Shown here piece by piece: positions 52,007-62,342 of a stretch of 64,000 bases of DNA (position 1 is the first letter of the stretch; every line of letters starts with the position of its first letter). The DNA lies in the NCBI RefSeq assembly GCF_000020725.1, contig NC_011146.1, positions 1,797,501 through 1,861,500 on the forward strand. Direction: 5' to 3'. The notes beneath the pieces are model-generated. The model was not told where the DNA came from and ran no database searches. It saw only the letters and a program-made list of their open reading frames with translations. Source of the DNA: Citrifermentans bemidjiense Bem. Lineage in GTDB: Bacteria; Desulfobacterota; Desulfuromonadia; Geobacterales; Geobacteraceae. The translations under genes and the position numbers were made by a program.

Positions 52007-52885
52007 ATGTTCGCATCGGGAGCGCTACGCATGGAAGAACCCGGCCGCATCGACCACACCGCCGTCCTGTCGGCGCGTGATTTCGGCAGACTTAGCCGTT
52101 TCATCTACGACACCTGCGGCATCAAGATGCCCGACGTGAAGAAGACCATGCTGGAAGCGCGCCTGCAAAAAAGGCTGAGGGCGCTCGGCATTCACAGCTT
52201 CACCGATTACTGCGACTACCTCTTCTCCAACGAGGGGCTGGAGAAGGAGTTGGTGCAGATGCTCGACATGGTCACCACCAACAAGACGGACTTCTTCCGC
52301 GAGCCCGACCACTTCAATTACCTCTCCCATACGGTCTTGCCTGATTGGGTGAGAAAACATCCCGGCGCCACCCTGGCCATCTGGAGCGCCGGCTGCTCCT
52401 CTGGGGAGGAGCCCTATACGCTCGCCATGGTTCTCTCCGAGTTCGCCCTCAATAACCCCGGGTTCGACTTCAGGATCCTCGCCACCGACATCTCCACGCG
52501 GGTCCTGGAGAAGGCGAAAAACGCCATCTACCAGGAGAGCCAGGTGGAGCCGGTCCCCTTCGAGCTCAAGAAGAAGTACCTGTTGAGGAGCAAGGACAGG
52601 AGCTCCGGCATGGTCCGGATCGTGCCGGAGCTGCGCGAGAAGGTGCGTTTTCGCAGGCTCAACTTCATGGACGAAGATTTCGGCATGCGGGAGCATTTGG
52701 ACATCATCTTCTGCCGCAACGTCATCATCTATTTCGACCGCCCCACCCAGGAGAAGCTCTTGCAGCGCTTTCACCGGAACATGAAACCTGGGGCGTTCAT
52801 TTTCATGGGGCACTCAGAGACGCTGAGCGGCTTGGACGTGCCTCTGGTGAGCGTGTATCCGACCGTGTACCGAAGGCAGAAATGA
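52007..52885 (+). CDS. cheR: Chemoreceptor glutamate methyltransferase CheR
   Basis: A 292-residue SAM-dependent methyltransferase. The N-terminal helical domain is followed by the SAM site WSAGCSSGEEPYTLAM and a downstream DIIFCRNVIIYFD. It methylates receptor glutamates. GAGGGAG precedes the ATG, and the gene overlaps cheD by 4 bases. Confidence 0.94.
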   Translation: MFASGALRMEEPGRIDHTAVLSARDFGRLSRFIYDTCGIKMPDVKKTMLEARLQKRLRALGIHSFTDYCDYLFSNEGLEKELVQMLDMVTTNKTDFFREPDHFNYLSHTVLPDWVRKHPGATLAIWSAGCSSGEEPYTLAMVLSEFALNNPGFDFRILATDISTRVLEKAKNAIYQESQVEPVPFELKKKYLLRSKDRSSGMVRIVPELREKVRFRRLNFMDEDFGMREHLDIIFCRNVIIYFDRPTQEKLLQRFHRNMKPGAFIFMGHSETLSGLDVPLVSVYPTVYRRQK

Positions 52886-53379
52886 GCCAGCAGGTTCAGA
52901 GCCTACTTTTCCTCAAACCGGGGCAGATGATGGTAAGCTCTGTACCGACTTTGGTCACCACGCTGCTCGGGTCCTGCATCGCGGTGACGCTTTTTTGCCC
53001 CAGGACCCGCTTCGGCGCCATCTGTCACGCGCAACTCCCCAGTTGCGGCAGTCCGGCCGGCTGCAGCCACGAGGATCCCTCCCATGCGAAGTACGTCGAT
53101 TGTGCCGTCATGATGATGCTGAAGCGGCTGCGCGCGCACGGCGTCGCCGACAAGGAACTGCAGGCCAAGGTATTCGGGGGCGCCGACATGTTCGAGGGGA
53201 GCGTGAAACATCCGGGTGTGGGAAGCCAGAACGCGGAGATGGCGCTCCAGGTGCTGAATCGGGAGGCGATCAGGGTGGTGCGCCAGGACCTGGGGGGAGA
53301 GCGGGGAAGAAAGATCATCTTTCATACCGATACGGGAGAGGTGCTTTTACAACGGCTCGGTAAATCGGGGGTTTCATAG
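52882..53379 (+). CDS. cheD: Chemoreceptor glutamine deamidase CheD
   Basis: A 165-residue protein. The catalytic Cys and His are in LLGSCIAVTLF and GAICHAQLP, and the conserved KVFGGADMF is present. CheD deamidates receptor glutamines and often interacts with CheC. Ends one base before cheB. Confidence 0.92.
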   Translation: MSQQVQSLLFLKPGQMMVSSVPTLVTTLLGSCIAVTLFCPRTRFGAICHAQLPSCGSPAGCSHEDPSHAKYVDCAVMMMLKRLRAHGVADKELQAKVFGGADMFEGSVKHPGVGSQNAEMALQVLNREAIRVVRQDLGGERGRKIIFHTDTGEVLLQRLGKSGVS

Positions 53380-54450
53380 ATGGTGAAGAAGAAGATAAAA
53401 GTGCTTATAGTGGACGATTCGGCGGTGGTGCGTCAGACCCTGTCGGAGATCCTCTCCTCCGATCCCCAGATCGAGGTGATGTCGACGGCCGGCGATCCCT
53501 TCATCGCGGCGGAGCGCATCAGGCACGAGGTCCCCGATGTCATCACCCTCGACGTCGAGATGCCGCGCATGGACGGCATCACTTTCCTGCACAAGATCAT
53601 GAGCCAGCATCCTATCCCGGTGGTGATGTGCTCAAGCCTCACCGAGATGGGGTCGGAGACCGCGTTAAAGGCGCTTGAGTACGGGGCGGTGGAGATCATC
53701 CAGAAGCCGCGCCTTGGGACCAAGACCTTCCTCGAGGAGTCCAGGGTGAGGATCTGCGACGTGGTGAAGGCGGCGAGCCAGGCGAGGGTCAGGAAGGTGT
53801 CGGCGGCCCCGCACCAGGTAGCCCCGAAGCTTTCCGCCGACGTCATCATGGAGAAGCCCAAGAGCCAGGCTATGATGCAGACCACGGAAAAAGTGGTCGT
53901 AATAGGCGCCTCCACCGGCGGCACCGAGGCGCTGCGCACCTTCCTGGAGTCGCTGCCGGCCGACTCTCCCGGCATCGTCATCGTGCAGCACATGCCGGAA
54001 GGTTTCACCCGCGCCTTTTCGCAGCGGCTGGACGGGCTTTGCCGGATCACGGTCAAGGAGGCGGAGAACAACGACACCGTGGTGCGAGGCCGGGCGCTGA
54101 TCGCTGCCGGGAACCACCATCTCCTTTTGAAAAGAAGCGGCGCCCGCTACTACGTCGAGATCAAGGACGGGCCGCTGGTCTCGCGGCACCGCCCCTCCGT
54201 GGACGTGCTTTTCAGGTCCGCCGCGCGTTACGCCGGCAAGAACGCCGTCGGCGTCATCATGACGGGGATGGGGGACGACGGCGCGCACGGCATGCTGGAG
54301 ATGAAGCAGGCCGGTGCCGTGAACATCGCCCAGGACGAGGCGAGCTGCATCGTCTTCGGCATGCCCAACGAGGCGATCAAGCTGGGGGGGGTCGACCTGG
54401 TGCGTCCCCTCGACGCCATCAGCCGCGAAGTCCTGAGGCTTTGCGCGTGA
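53380..54450 (+). CDS. cheB: Chemotaxis methylesterase CheB
   Basis: A 356-residue protein with a receiver domain (phospho-Asp58 in [11 protein letters not shown]) and a C-terminal methylesterase: catalytic Ser in [11 protein letters not shown], His in VQHMPEGF and Asp in [11 protein letters not shown]. The two are joined by a linker at about 130-170. Confidence 0.95.
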   Translation: MVKKKIKVLIVDDSAVVRQTLSEILSSDPQIEVMSTAGDPFIAAERIRHEVPDVITLDVEMPRMDGITFLHKIMSQHPIPVVMCSSLTEMGSETALKALEYGAVEIIQKPRLGTKTFLEESRVRICDVVKAASQARVRKVSAAPHQVAPKLSADVIMEKPKSQAMMQTTEKVVVIGASTGGTEALRTFLESLPADSPGIVIVQHMPEGFTRAFSQRLDGLCRITVKEAENNDTVVRGRALIAAGNHHLLLKRSGARYYVEIKDGPLVSRHRPSVDVLFRSAARYAGKNAVGVIMTGMGDDGAHGMLEMKQAGAVNIAQDEASCIVFGMPNEAIKLGGVDLVRPLDAISREVLRLCA

Positions 54451-54485
54451 ACGTTGAACGTTGAACAGCTTTTTCGGGGATATCC

Positions 54486-55721
54486 ATGAGCGAAGAAAAA
54501 TTCTTTCTCGGACGACAGCCGATACTCGACCGGACCCAGAAGATAGTCGGCTTCGAGCTCTTGTTCCGTTCCGCGGAGAGCTTGCAGTCGGCGAACTTTC
54601 TCGACGTCCAGGTGGCGAGCGCCAGCGTCATCGTGGGAGCCCTGGCCGAGTTTGGCATCGAGGACGTCCTGGGGAGGCATCGCGGCTTTTTCAACGTCAC
54701 CCGCGAGATGCTGATGAGCGACGCGGTGGAACTTTTGCCCAAGGACCGCGTGGTGATCGAACTTCTGGAAACCATCGTGGTGGACCGGGACGTGGTGGAA
54801 CGCTGCCGCACCCTCAAGTCGCTGGGCTTCACCCTGGCCCTCGACGACCATGTCTACTCCGCCGACTTCCACGAGATCTACGAGGCGATCGACATCGTCA
54901 AGGTCGACGTGCTGGAGACGCCGGCCGCCGCTCTTCCCGAGATGCTGGAGCGGCTCAATCCCTGGCCCTTCACCCTTTTGGCCGAGAAGGTGGAGACCGC
55001 TGAGCAGTACCGCTTCTGCTCGCAGCTGGGCTTCCATCTCTTCCAGGGGTACTACTTCGCCCGTCCCGTGGTGCTGCGGCAGAACAAGATCGACATCGCG
55101 AAGATCGCCATGCTGCGGCTGATGCAGCAGGTCATGGCCGACACGGAGCTGGAGGAGATCGAGGAGACCTTCAAGCAGAACCCCGGGCTCACCTATAACC
55201 TGCTAAGGCTGGTGAATTCGGTTGCCATCGGCCTCAGGGTGCGCATCAAGACCCTGCGCCACGCCCTCATGGTGCTGGGGATGGAGCAGTTGAAGCGCTG
55301 GATCACCCTGGCCCTTTACGCCAGCAACGACAGCAACGGCGTGCACAGCCCGCTTCTGGAGATGGCCGCGACGCGCGGCAAACTGATGGAGCTGCTGGTG
55401 CTGGCCCTCAAGGGGCGCGCCGGGAGGGAGCTTGCCGACCAGGCCTTCATGGTCGGGATCCTCTCGCTCATCGACGTACTCTTCGACGACTCCATGAACG
55501 AGCTGGTGGGGAAACTGAATCTAGTGGAGAACGTAAAGTCGGCCCTCCTATCATGCGAAGGCGAACTGGGGGGACTACTGTTACTGGCCCAGAGGCTGGA
55601 AGAGGCTGACTTCGAAGGGGTGAACGAACAACTGGAAGAAAGCGGCCTCGATCTGGATCAGCTTCTTTCCTGCCAGTTAGAGACCATCGCCTGGTCCGAC
55701 AGCCTCTCCGCATCTCTCTAA
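54486..55721 (+). CDS. EAL-HDOD protein with a degenerate EAL domain
   Basis: A 411-residue YuxH-like protein. The EAL motif is replaced by ELL (residue 24, GFELLFR), the DDFG loop by DDHV and the usual catalytic Lys context by VKVD, so phosphodiesterase activity is doubtful. An HDOD domain follows from about 200 (NPGLTYNLLRLVNS). Such proteins act as signalling adapters. It lies 36 bases after cheB, across a GAACGTT repeat. Confidence 0.85.
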   Translation: MSEEKFFLGRQPILDRTQKIVGFELLFRSAESLQSANFLDVQVASASVIVGALAEFGIEDVLGRHRGFFNVTREMLMSDAVELLPKDRVVIELLETIVVDRDVVERCRTLKSLGFTLALDDHVYSADFHEIYEAIDIVKVDVLETPAAALPEMLERLNPWPFTLLAEKVETAEQYRFCSQLGFHLFQGYYFARPVVLRQNKIDIAKIAMLRLMQQVMADTELEEIEETFKQNPGLTYNLLRLVNSVAIGLRVRIKTLRHALMVLGMEQLKRWITLALYASNDSNGVHSPLLEMAATRGKLMELLVLALKGRAGRELADQAFMVGILSLIDVLFDDSMNELVGKLNLVENVKSALLSCEGELGGLLLLAQRLEEADFEGVNEQLEESGLDLDQLLSCQLETIAWSDSLSASL

Positions 55722-55730
55722 TTTCACACC

Positions 55731-55758
55731 TTGACACAACCCTTTCTTTTGATGTAAC
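55731..55758 (+). promoter_or_regulatory. Candidate promoter for kdsB
   Basis: TTGACA (55731-55736), 16-base spacer, TGTAAC (55753-55758). The -10 is weak. Confidence 0.35.
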
Positions 55759-55906
55759 TTGTTTCGTCCCGCCAGACAAGGGACGGAGCCGGCAGTTCAG
55801 GCTGCGCTCCGCCGGCTAAAGCCGCAGCAAAAAGCCAGCCATACCAATTCACCAAACCACAACCGCAACCAGGACTTCACGCCGGCAGTTCCGGACGGAG
55901 TCCTTA

Positions 55907-56674
55907 TTGAGACGCCAAATGAAAATAACCGCGGTAATACCCGCCAGGTATGCTTCTACGCGTTTTGAGGGGAAGGCCTTGGCGGACATCATGGGGCGCC
56001 CCATGGTGCAGCATGTTTACGAGCGCGCAGCGAAGGCGACCCTCGTGTCCGAGGTGATAGTGGCGACCGACGACGAGCGCATAGCCGCCGCCGTGCGCGC
56101 CTTCGGCGGCAGGGTCGAGATGACCTCGCCGACCCACGAGACCGGTACCGACCGCCTGGCCGAGGTGGCCGCCAGGATCGATGCGGACATCATCGTGAAC
56201 GTCCAAGGGGACGAGCCGCTGATCGATCCCGCCATGATCGACGAGGCGATCCGGCCGCTTTTGGACGATCCGTCCATCCCGATGGCCACCTTGAAGTGCA
56301 GGATCAAGACGCTGCACGACTTTCTTTCCCCGAACGTGGTGAAGGTCGTTTCCGACCCCACGGGGAACGTGCTCTACTTCTCGCGTTCGCCGCTCCCCTT
56401 TTTCAGGGACAAGTGGAACGATTTGAAAGACGACGCCTTCGTCTCCGGGAAGCTTCTCTGCTACAAGCACGTAGGTCTCTACGTCTACCGCAGGGAGTTC
56501 CTCCCCGTGTTCGCGGGATTGCAGCCGACCTACCTCGAGCTCGCCGAGAAGCTCGAGCAGTTGCGGGTTCTGGAAAACGGCTACCGCATCAAGATCGTCG
56601 AGACCGAGTTCGAGTCCATAGGCGTAGACACCCCGGCGGACCTGGATAAGGTGCTGGAAAGGCTGAAAGGCTAA
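55907..56674 (+). CDS. kdsB: 3-deoxy-manno-octulosonate cytidylyltransferase
   Basis: A 255-residue enzyme making CMP-Kdo for lipopolysaccharide. N-terminal [16 protein letters not shown] and the [10 protein letters not shown] loop are typical. TTG at 55907 has GGAG six bases upstream; an ATG four codons later (55919) is possible and would give the more usual [10 protein letters not shown] start. pyrG, which provides CTP, follows. Confidence 0.93.
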
Positions 56675-56678
56675 AACC

Positions 56679-56815
56679 GGTTCAACGTTCAACGTTCAAC
56701 GTTTTAAAGCAGATGCAAGGTTCCATATCAGGTTCTTCGCTTCAGGTTCACGTCACGCTGCCGCTGGAGTTTTCAGTAGTTTTCGTTGAACGTTGAACCT
56801 TGAACGTTGAACTGT
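56679..56815. repeat. 7-bp GTTCAAC array with its inverse
   Basis: Tandem GTTCAAC (56681-56702) is followed about 80 bases later by GTTGAAC-type units (56779-56812), the exact reverse complement, in the kdsB-pyrG spacer. Confidence 0.75.
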
Positions 56816-56839
56816 TTCTACGTTTCGGAGGTTTTTTAA

Positions 56840-58441
<1,602 letters not shown>

Positions 58442-58823
58442 CCCAGGGTCACGCAAAGCCGCAACCTGAAGCGACCCGTGTCACGCAAAGCCGCAAAGAC
58501 GCAAAGAAAGGCAAAAGCAAAAACGTTTAACAGGGATAAATGGGATACAAGGGATAACTGCAGAACCTAAAAAAGGCTTTGGAGTTTAACCTCAAGTTTT
58601 TGGTCTTATCCCATTCATCCCCTTCATCCCTGTAAATGGATTAAAGTTTTCTCTGCGGTCTTGGCGTCCTTGCGTGAGGCCCAAAAGCATTTAACAGGGA
58701 TACAAGGGATACAGGGGATAACGGCAAAGGCTTAACAAGAGGTTTTCTTCTTGGCTCAGCCTTTATCCTGTTCATCCCCTTTATCCCTGTAGAAAGCCTT
58801 TAGTTTTTTGATAAGGAGAGATC
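58442..58823. repeat. Spacer of CGCAAAG and GGGATA repeats with inverted partners
   Basis: CGCAAAGN 8-mers (58452-58512) and GGGATANNN 9-mers (58526-58556), then their reverse complements (58606-58640 and 58651-58680), then a second GGGATA direct/inverse pair (58691-58722, 58763-58795). No gene in these 382 bases. Confidence 0.8.
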
Positions 58824-59645
58824 ATGACGAGGGAAATCACCGTAGGTGGAGTGAAGATTGGCGGGGGAAGGCCGCTGGCGCTGGTAGCCGGGCCTTGCGT
58901 GATAGAAAACGAAACCGCCACGCTGCGCTGCGCCGAGAGGCTGATGAGCATCTGCAACGGCGTGGGGATCTCGCTGATCTTCAAGGCCTCCTACGACAAG
59001 GCCAACCGTACTTCGGTCACCGCATTCCGCGGCCCCGGGATGAAGGAGGGGCTCAGGATCCTCGCCAAGGTGAAAGAGGCGCTCGGCGTCCCGGTCCTTT
59101 CCGACATCCACTCCATCGAGCAGGTCGAGCCCGCGGCCGAAGTCCTGGACGTGCTGCAGATCCCTGCCTTTCTCTGCCGCCAGACCGACCTCCTGGTCGC
59201 AGCCGGCAACACCGGGAAGGTGATCAACGTCAAGAAGGGGCAGTTCCTGGCCCCCTGGGACATGAAGAACGTGGTCGGCAAGATCAGCTCCTGCGACAAC
59301 GATAACATCATCCTCACCGAGCGCGGCGCGAGCTTCGGTTACAACAACCTCGTCGTCGACATGAGGAGCTTCCCGATCATGCGCTCCACCGGTTATCCGG
59401 TCATCTTCGATGCCACCCACAGCGTGCAGCTCCCGGGAGGGGAGGGGACCTCTTCCGGCGGACAGCGCGAGTACGTCGAGTTCCTCTCCCGCGCGGCTGT
59501 AGCGGCCGGGGTGGACGGCATCTTCATGGAAGTGCACGAGGAGCCGGAGCAGGCCCTTTGCGACGGGCCTAACTCGGTGCGCCTGGACGACATGCCGGCG
59601 CTTTTGAAGAAGCTCAAAGCAATCGACGCTATCGTAAACCAGTAA
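58824..59645 (+). CDS. kdsA: 3-deoxy-8-phosphooctulonate synthase
   Basis: A 273-residue enzyme condensing phosphoenolpyruvate with arabinose 5-phosphate to Kdo 8-phosphate. Motifs: [22 protein letters not shown], the [15 protein letters not shown] segment and [21 protein letters not shown] precedes the ATG. Its substrate comes from KdsD and its product goes to KdsC, both encoded next. Confidence 0.96.
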   Translation: MTREITVGGVKIGGGRPLALVAGPCVIENETATLRCAERLMSICNGVGISLIFKASYDKANRTSVTAFRGPGMKEGLRILAKVKEALGVPVLSDIHSIEQVEPAAEVLDVLQIPAFLCRQTDLLVAAGNTGKVINVKKGQFLAPWDMKNVVGKISSCDNDNIILTERGASFGYNNLVVDMRSFPIMRSTGYPVIFDATHSVQLPGGEGTSSGGQREYVEFLSRAAVAAGVDGIFMEVHEEPEQALCDGPNSVRLDDMPALLKKLKAIDAIVNQ

Positions 59646-59913
59646 CCAAAGCATCTCACGCAAAGACGCAAAGGCGCAAAGAAAGGCAAAACAGAGGCTT
59701 AGGGGTAACCTGACCTTTTGTTTTGCCTTTTGGGTCAAAGGCGCAAAGCGAACCCGTGTCACGCCAAGCCGCAAAGACGCAAAGAAAGGCTAAAACGTAT
59801 CCCTGTAAATAGGTTTAAAGATTTTCTTTGCGGTCTTAGCGTCTTTGCGTGAGGCAGAATCTGAAAAGCTTTAAAGATTTTCTCTGCGGTCTTTGCGGCG
59901 TGAGACCGCCTTT
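59646..59913. repeat. CGCAAAG 8-mer arrays with inverted partners
   Basis: Direct CGCAAAGN units at 59660-59690 and 59760-59788, inverse units (CTTTGCG) at 59826-59855 and 59880-59900, filling most of the kdsA-kdsD spacer. Confidence 0.75.
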
Positions 59914-59925
59914 AAGGAGTTGAAA

Positions 59926-60894
59926 TTGATAATAGAAGAAGCGAAGAGGGTGATACGGGTCGAGGCTGAGGCTCTTTTGAACCTTGAGGCGTCGATCAAC
60001 GGAGCGTTCGAACAAGCGGTGCAGATGATCCTGAACAGCGAGACCGGCCGCGTCGTGGTGACCGGCATGGGCAAGTCCGGCCTCATCGGCCAGAAGATCG
60101 CCTCCACCATGGCTTCGACGGGGACTCCCGCGTTTTTCCTGCACCCGGCGGAAGGGATCCACGGCGACCTCGGCATGATCATGAAGGGCGACGTCGTCAT
60201 CGCCATCTCCAACTCCGGCGAGACCGACGAGGTGGTGAAAATCCTCCCCATCATCAAGCGGCTGGGCGCATCGCTCATCGCCATGGCCGGCAACCCCACC
60301 TCCACCCTCGCCAAGAGCGGCGACATCTTTCTCGACATATCGGTAAAGGAAGAGGCGTGCCCGCTCGGGCTTGCCCCCACGGCATCGACGACCGTCACCC
60401 TCGCCATGGGGGATGCCATCGCGGTGGCGCTTCTGGTCAGCCGCGGCTTCAAGGCCGAAGACTTCGCCATGTTCCACCCCGGCGGCGCGCTGGGGCGCAG
60501 GCTCCTATTGAGGGTCCAGGACATCATGCATTCCGGTGAGGCGCTCCCCCTGGTCAACGAAAAGACCCTGATGCGGGAGGCGCTTTTCACCATCACCTCC
60601 AAAGGTCTCGGCATCACCGGCGTCACCTCCGACGACGGCGCCCTCATAGGCGTCATCACCGACGGCGATCTGCGGCGTGCGCTCGGCAAGGGGCTCGACA
60701 TCATCAACCTCCCTGCCGCGGAGCTGATGAAAGCCGGCGCCAAGCGGATTAATCGCGAGGAGCTTGCGGCGCGGGCCCTGCAGCAGATGGAGCAATACTC
60801 CATCACCTCGCTCTTTGTCTTCGACGATGATAAGGCCAAGGCCCCGGTAGGTATCGTCCATCTGCACGACCTCCTGAAGGCCGGCATAGCATAA
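59926..60894 (+). CDS. kdsD: Arabinose-5-phosphate isomerase
   Basis: A 322-residue KpsF/GutQ-type enzyme turning ribulose 5-phosphate into arabinose 5-phosphate. A SIS domain (VVVTGMGKSGLIGQK, AISNSGETDE) is followed by tandem CBS domains (about 200-320). The TTG at 59926 has AAGGAG six bases upstream, preferred over a TTG at 59893. Confidence 0.94.
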   Translation: MIIEEAKRVIRVEAEALLNLEASINGAFEQAVQMILNSETGRVVVTGMGKSGLIGQKIASTMASTGTPAFFLHPAEGIHGDLGMIMKGDVVIAISNSGETDEVVKILPIIKRLGASLIAMAGNPTSTLAKSGDIFLDISVKEEACPLGLAPTASTTVTLAMGDAIAVALLVSRGFKAEDFAMFHPGGALGRRLLLRVQDIMHSGEALPLVNEKTLMREALFTITSKGLGITGVTSDDGALIGVITDGDLRRALGKGLDIINLPAAELMKAGAKRINREELAARALQQMEQYSITSLFVFDDDKAKAPVGIVHLHDLLKAGIA

Positions 60895-61005
60895 CCCGGT
60901 CACGCAAAGCCGCAAAGACGCAAAGAAAGGCTGAAGCGCCAAGCAGAAAGCGTTTAAAGGTTTTCTTTGCGGTCTTGGCGTCTTTGCGTGAGACCGGGGT
61001 GGGGT
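60895..61005. repeat. CGCAAAG 8-mer array with inverted partner
   Basis: Direct units at 60901-60927 and inverse units at 60962-60993 in the kdsD-kdsC spacer. Confidence 0.75.
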
Positions 61006-61022
61006 TTCTTAGTGAGGTGTTT

Positions 61023-61538
61023 ATGGAAGAAAGACTGAAAAAGATCAAGCTCCTGATTCTCGACGTCGACGGCGTGATGACCGACGGCCGCATCATCTTC
61101 GATTCCAACGGGGTGGAGAGCAAGTTCTTCAACGTGAAGGACGGCCACGGCATCAAGATGCTGCAGCGCTCCGGCATCGAGGTGGGGATCATCTCCGGCC
61201 GCGAATCCCAGGTGGTCTACAACCGTGCCGTAGAGCTCGGCATCGGGCAGGTCTACCAGAAGTCGCTCGACAAACTGGTCCCTTACCGCCAGATGCTGGA
61301 GGCGACGGGGCTTACCGACGAACAGGTCGCCTTCATGGGGGACGACGTCATCGACATCCCGCTGTTGAAAAGGGTGGGATTTGCCGCCGCCCCTGCGGAC
61401 GCCGTCTGCGAGGTCTACGAGTTCGCGCAGTTCGTCGCCAAGAACAGGGGTGGGTGGGGAGCCGTGCGCGAAGTCTGCGACCTCATCCTCAAGGCCCAGG
61501 GGAATTGGGAGACCGTCACGTCCAGGTACTACGTGTAG
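61023..61538 (+). CDS. kdsC: 3-deoxy-8-phosphooctulonate phosphatase (HAD family)
   Basis: A 171-residue phosphatase giving free Kdo. HAD motifs: LLILDVDGVMTDG near the start, the GIISGRES segment and MGDDVIDIPLL, with a small cap-less C1 layout typical of KdsC. GAGG precedes ATG 61023; an earlier start at 60975 lies in repeat DNA. The lpt genes that often follow kdsC are not seen here. Confidence 0.94.
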   Translation: MEERLKKIKLLILDVDGVMTDGRIIFDSNGVESKFFNVKDGHGIKMLQRSGIEVGIISGRESQVVYNRAVELGIGQVYQKSLDKLVPYRQMLEATGLTDEQVAFMGDDVIDIPLLKRVGFAAAPADAVCEVYEFAQFVAKNRGGWGAVREVCDLILKAQGNWETVTSRYYV

Positions 61539-62121
61539 AAGCCGCAAAGCAAACCGTGTCACGCAAAGCCGCAAAGACGCAAAGAAAGGCTAAAGCTCCA
61601 TCCCTATAAATCGGTTCTAGAGGTTTTCTCCGCGGTCTTTGCGTCTTTGCGTGAGACAGAATCTGAAAGACTTTAAAGGTCCATGTGAGTAAAAGGTTTG
61701 AGGGTGTTCTTTGCGTTCTCTGCGTCTTTGCGTGAGGCGCTTTGTTTTTCTCAATGTCAAAATTCAGTCTTCACTGTCTTTTTGACACTGTCACATGCCA
61801 ATAAATACAGTAATTCTCTCCGCAATAGTTCTTAATACCGAACTGCGTCTGTACAGACGAAACCCGCCTTAATTAGTTCTCCCCCCGCGCTGTAATCACT
61901 AAGTCTTTGCCTATGAAAAGGAATTGAGCTCCGTCTCGCCCAGGCCCTGCGGCTGCCGGCGCTTTATCCGCTGCACGCCCCAGAAGTGGCACGAAATCTG
62001 CTTTGAATCGTTTAACAGGCGCGGACGACGCGGCTGTGTCAATTGTGTGAAAACCCGCCAGCAGCGGCTCTCTACGGCGTCCTTTTTTCAGTTTACTTCA
62101 TACGGCATAAGTGCTATAGAC

Positions 62122-62152
62122 TAAAGCCCTGATAATTAACTCGGGCTTTTAA
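62122..62152 (+). terminator. Possible hairpin or attenuator before the export gene
   Basis: AAAGCCC (62122-62128) pairs with GGGCTTT (62142-62148), loop 13 bases, followed by TTAAAT. Weak as a terminator. Confidence 0.4.
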
Positions 62153-62249
62153 ATAGCTCTGCAGTTACAGCTATTTTTCAAGACTGCACGGCTTGAGCAG
62201 ACCGCACTGCACTCTGTTCGGAAAAGCGTTAGGATACGTGCACATTTCA

Positions 62250-62278
62250 TTTACATTAGAAGTTTAACGTGATATATC
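62250..62278 (+). promoter_or_regulatory. Candidate promoter for the polysaccharide export gene
   Basis: TTTACA (62250-62255), 17-base spacer, TATATC (62273-62278), about 65 bases before the ATG. Confidence 0.4.
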
Positions 62279-62342
62279 CGTGCTGCGAAAAGCCTGTCAA
62301 TGAACGTCTGAGTCATCTCATGAAGTAGGGGTACGCATAAGC

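Larger units (their letters stand above)
61539..62342. other. 804-base spacer with repeats and leader of the polysaccharide export gene
   Basis: The first 200 bases hold CGCAAAG direct units (61560-61590) and inverse units (61632-61655, 61715-61740). The rest is AT-richer and without a gene; short frames such as 61924-62124 lack support. A stem AAAGCCC/GGGCTTT lies at 62122-62148. No cyclic-di-GMP riboswitch could be recognised. Confidence 0.6.

Noticed and set aside
61740-62342. Cyclic-di-GMP (GEMM) riboswitch before the polysaccharide export gene
   Set aside because: Such switches are common in Geobacter-like genomes, but I could not find the conserved core here.
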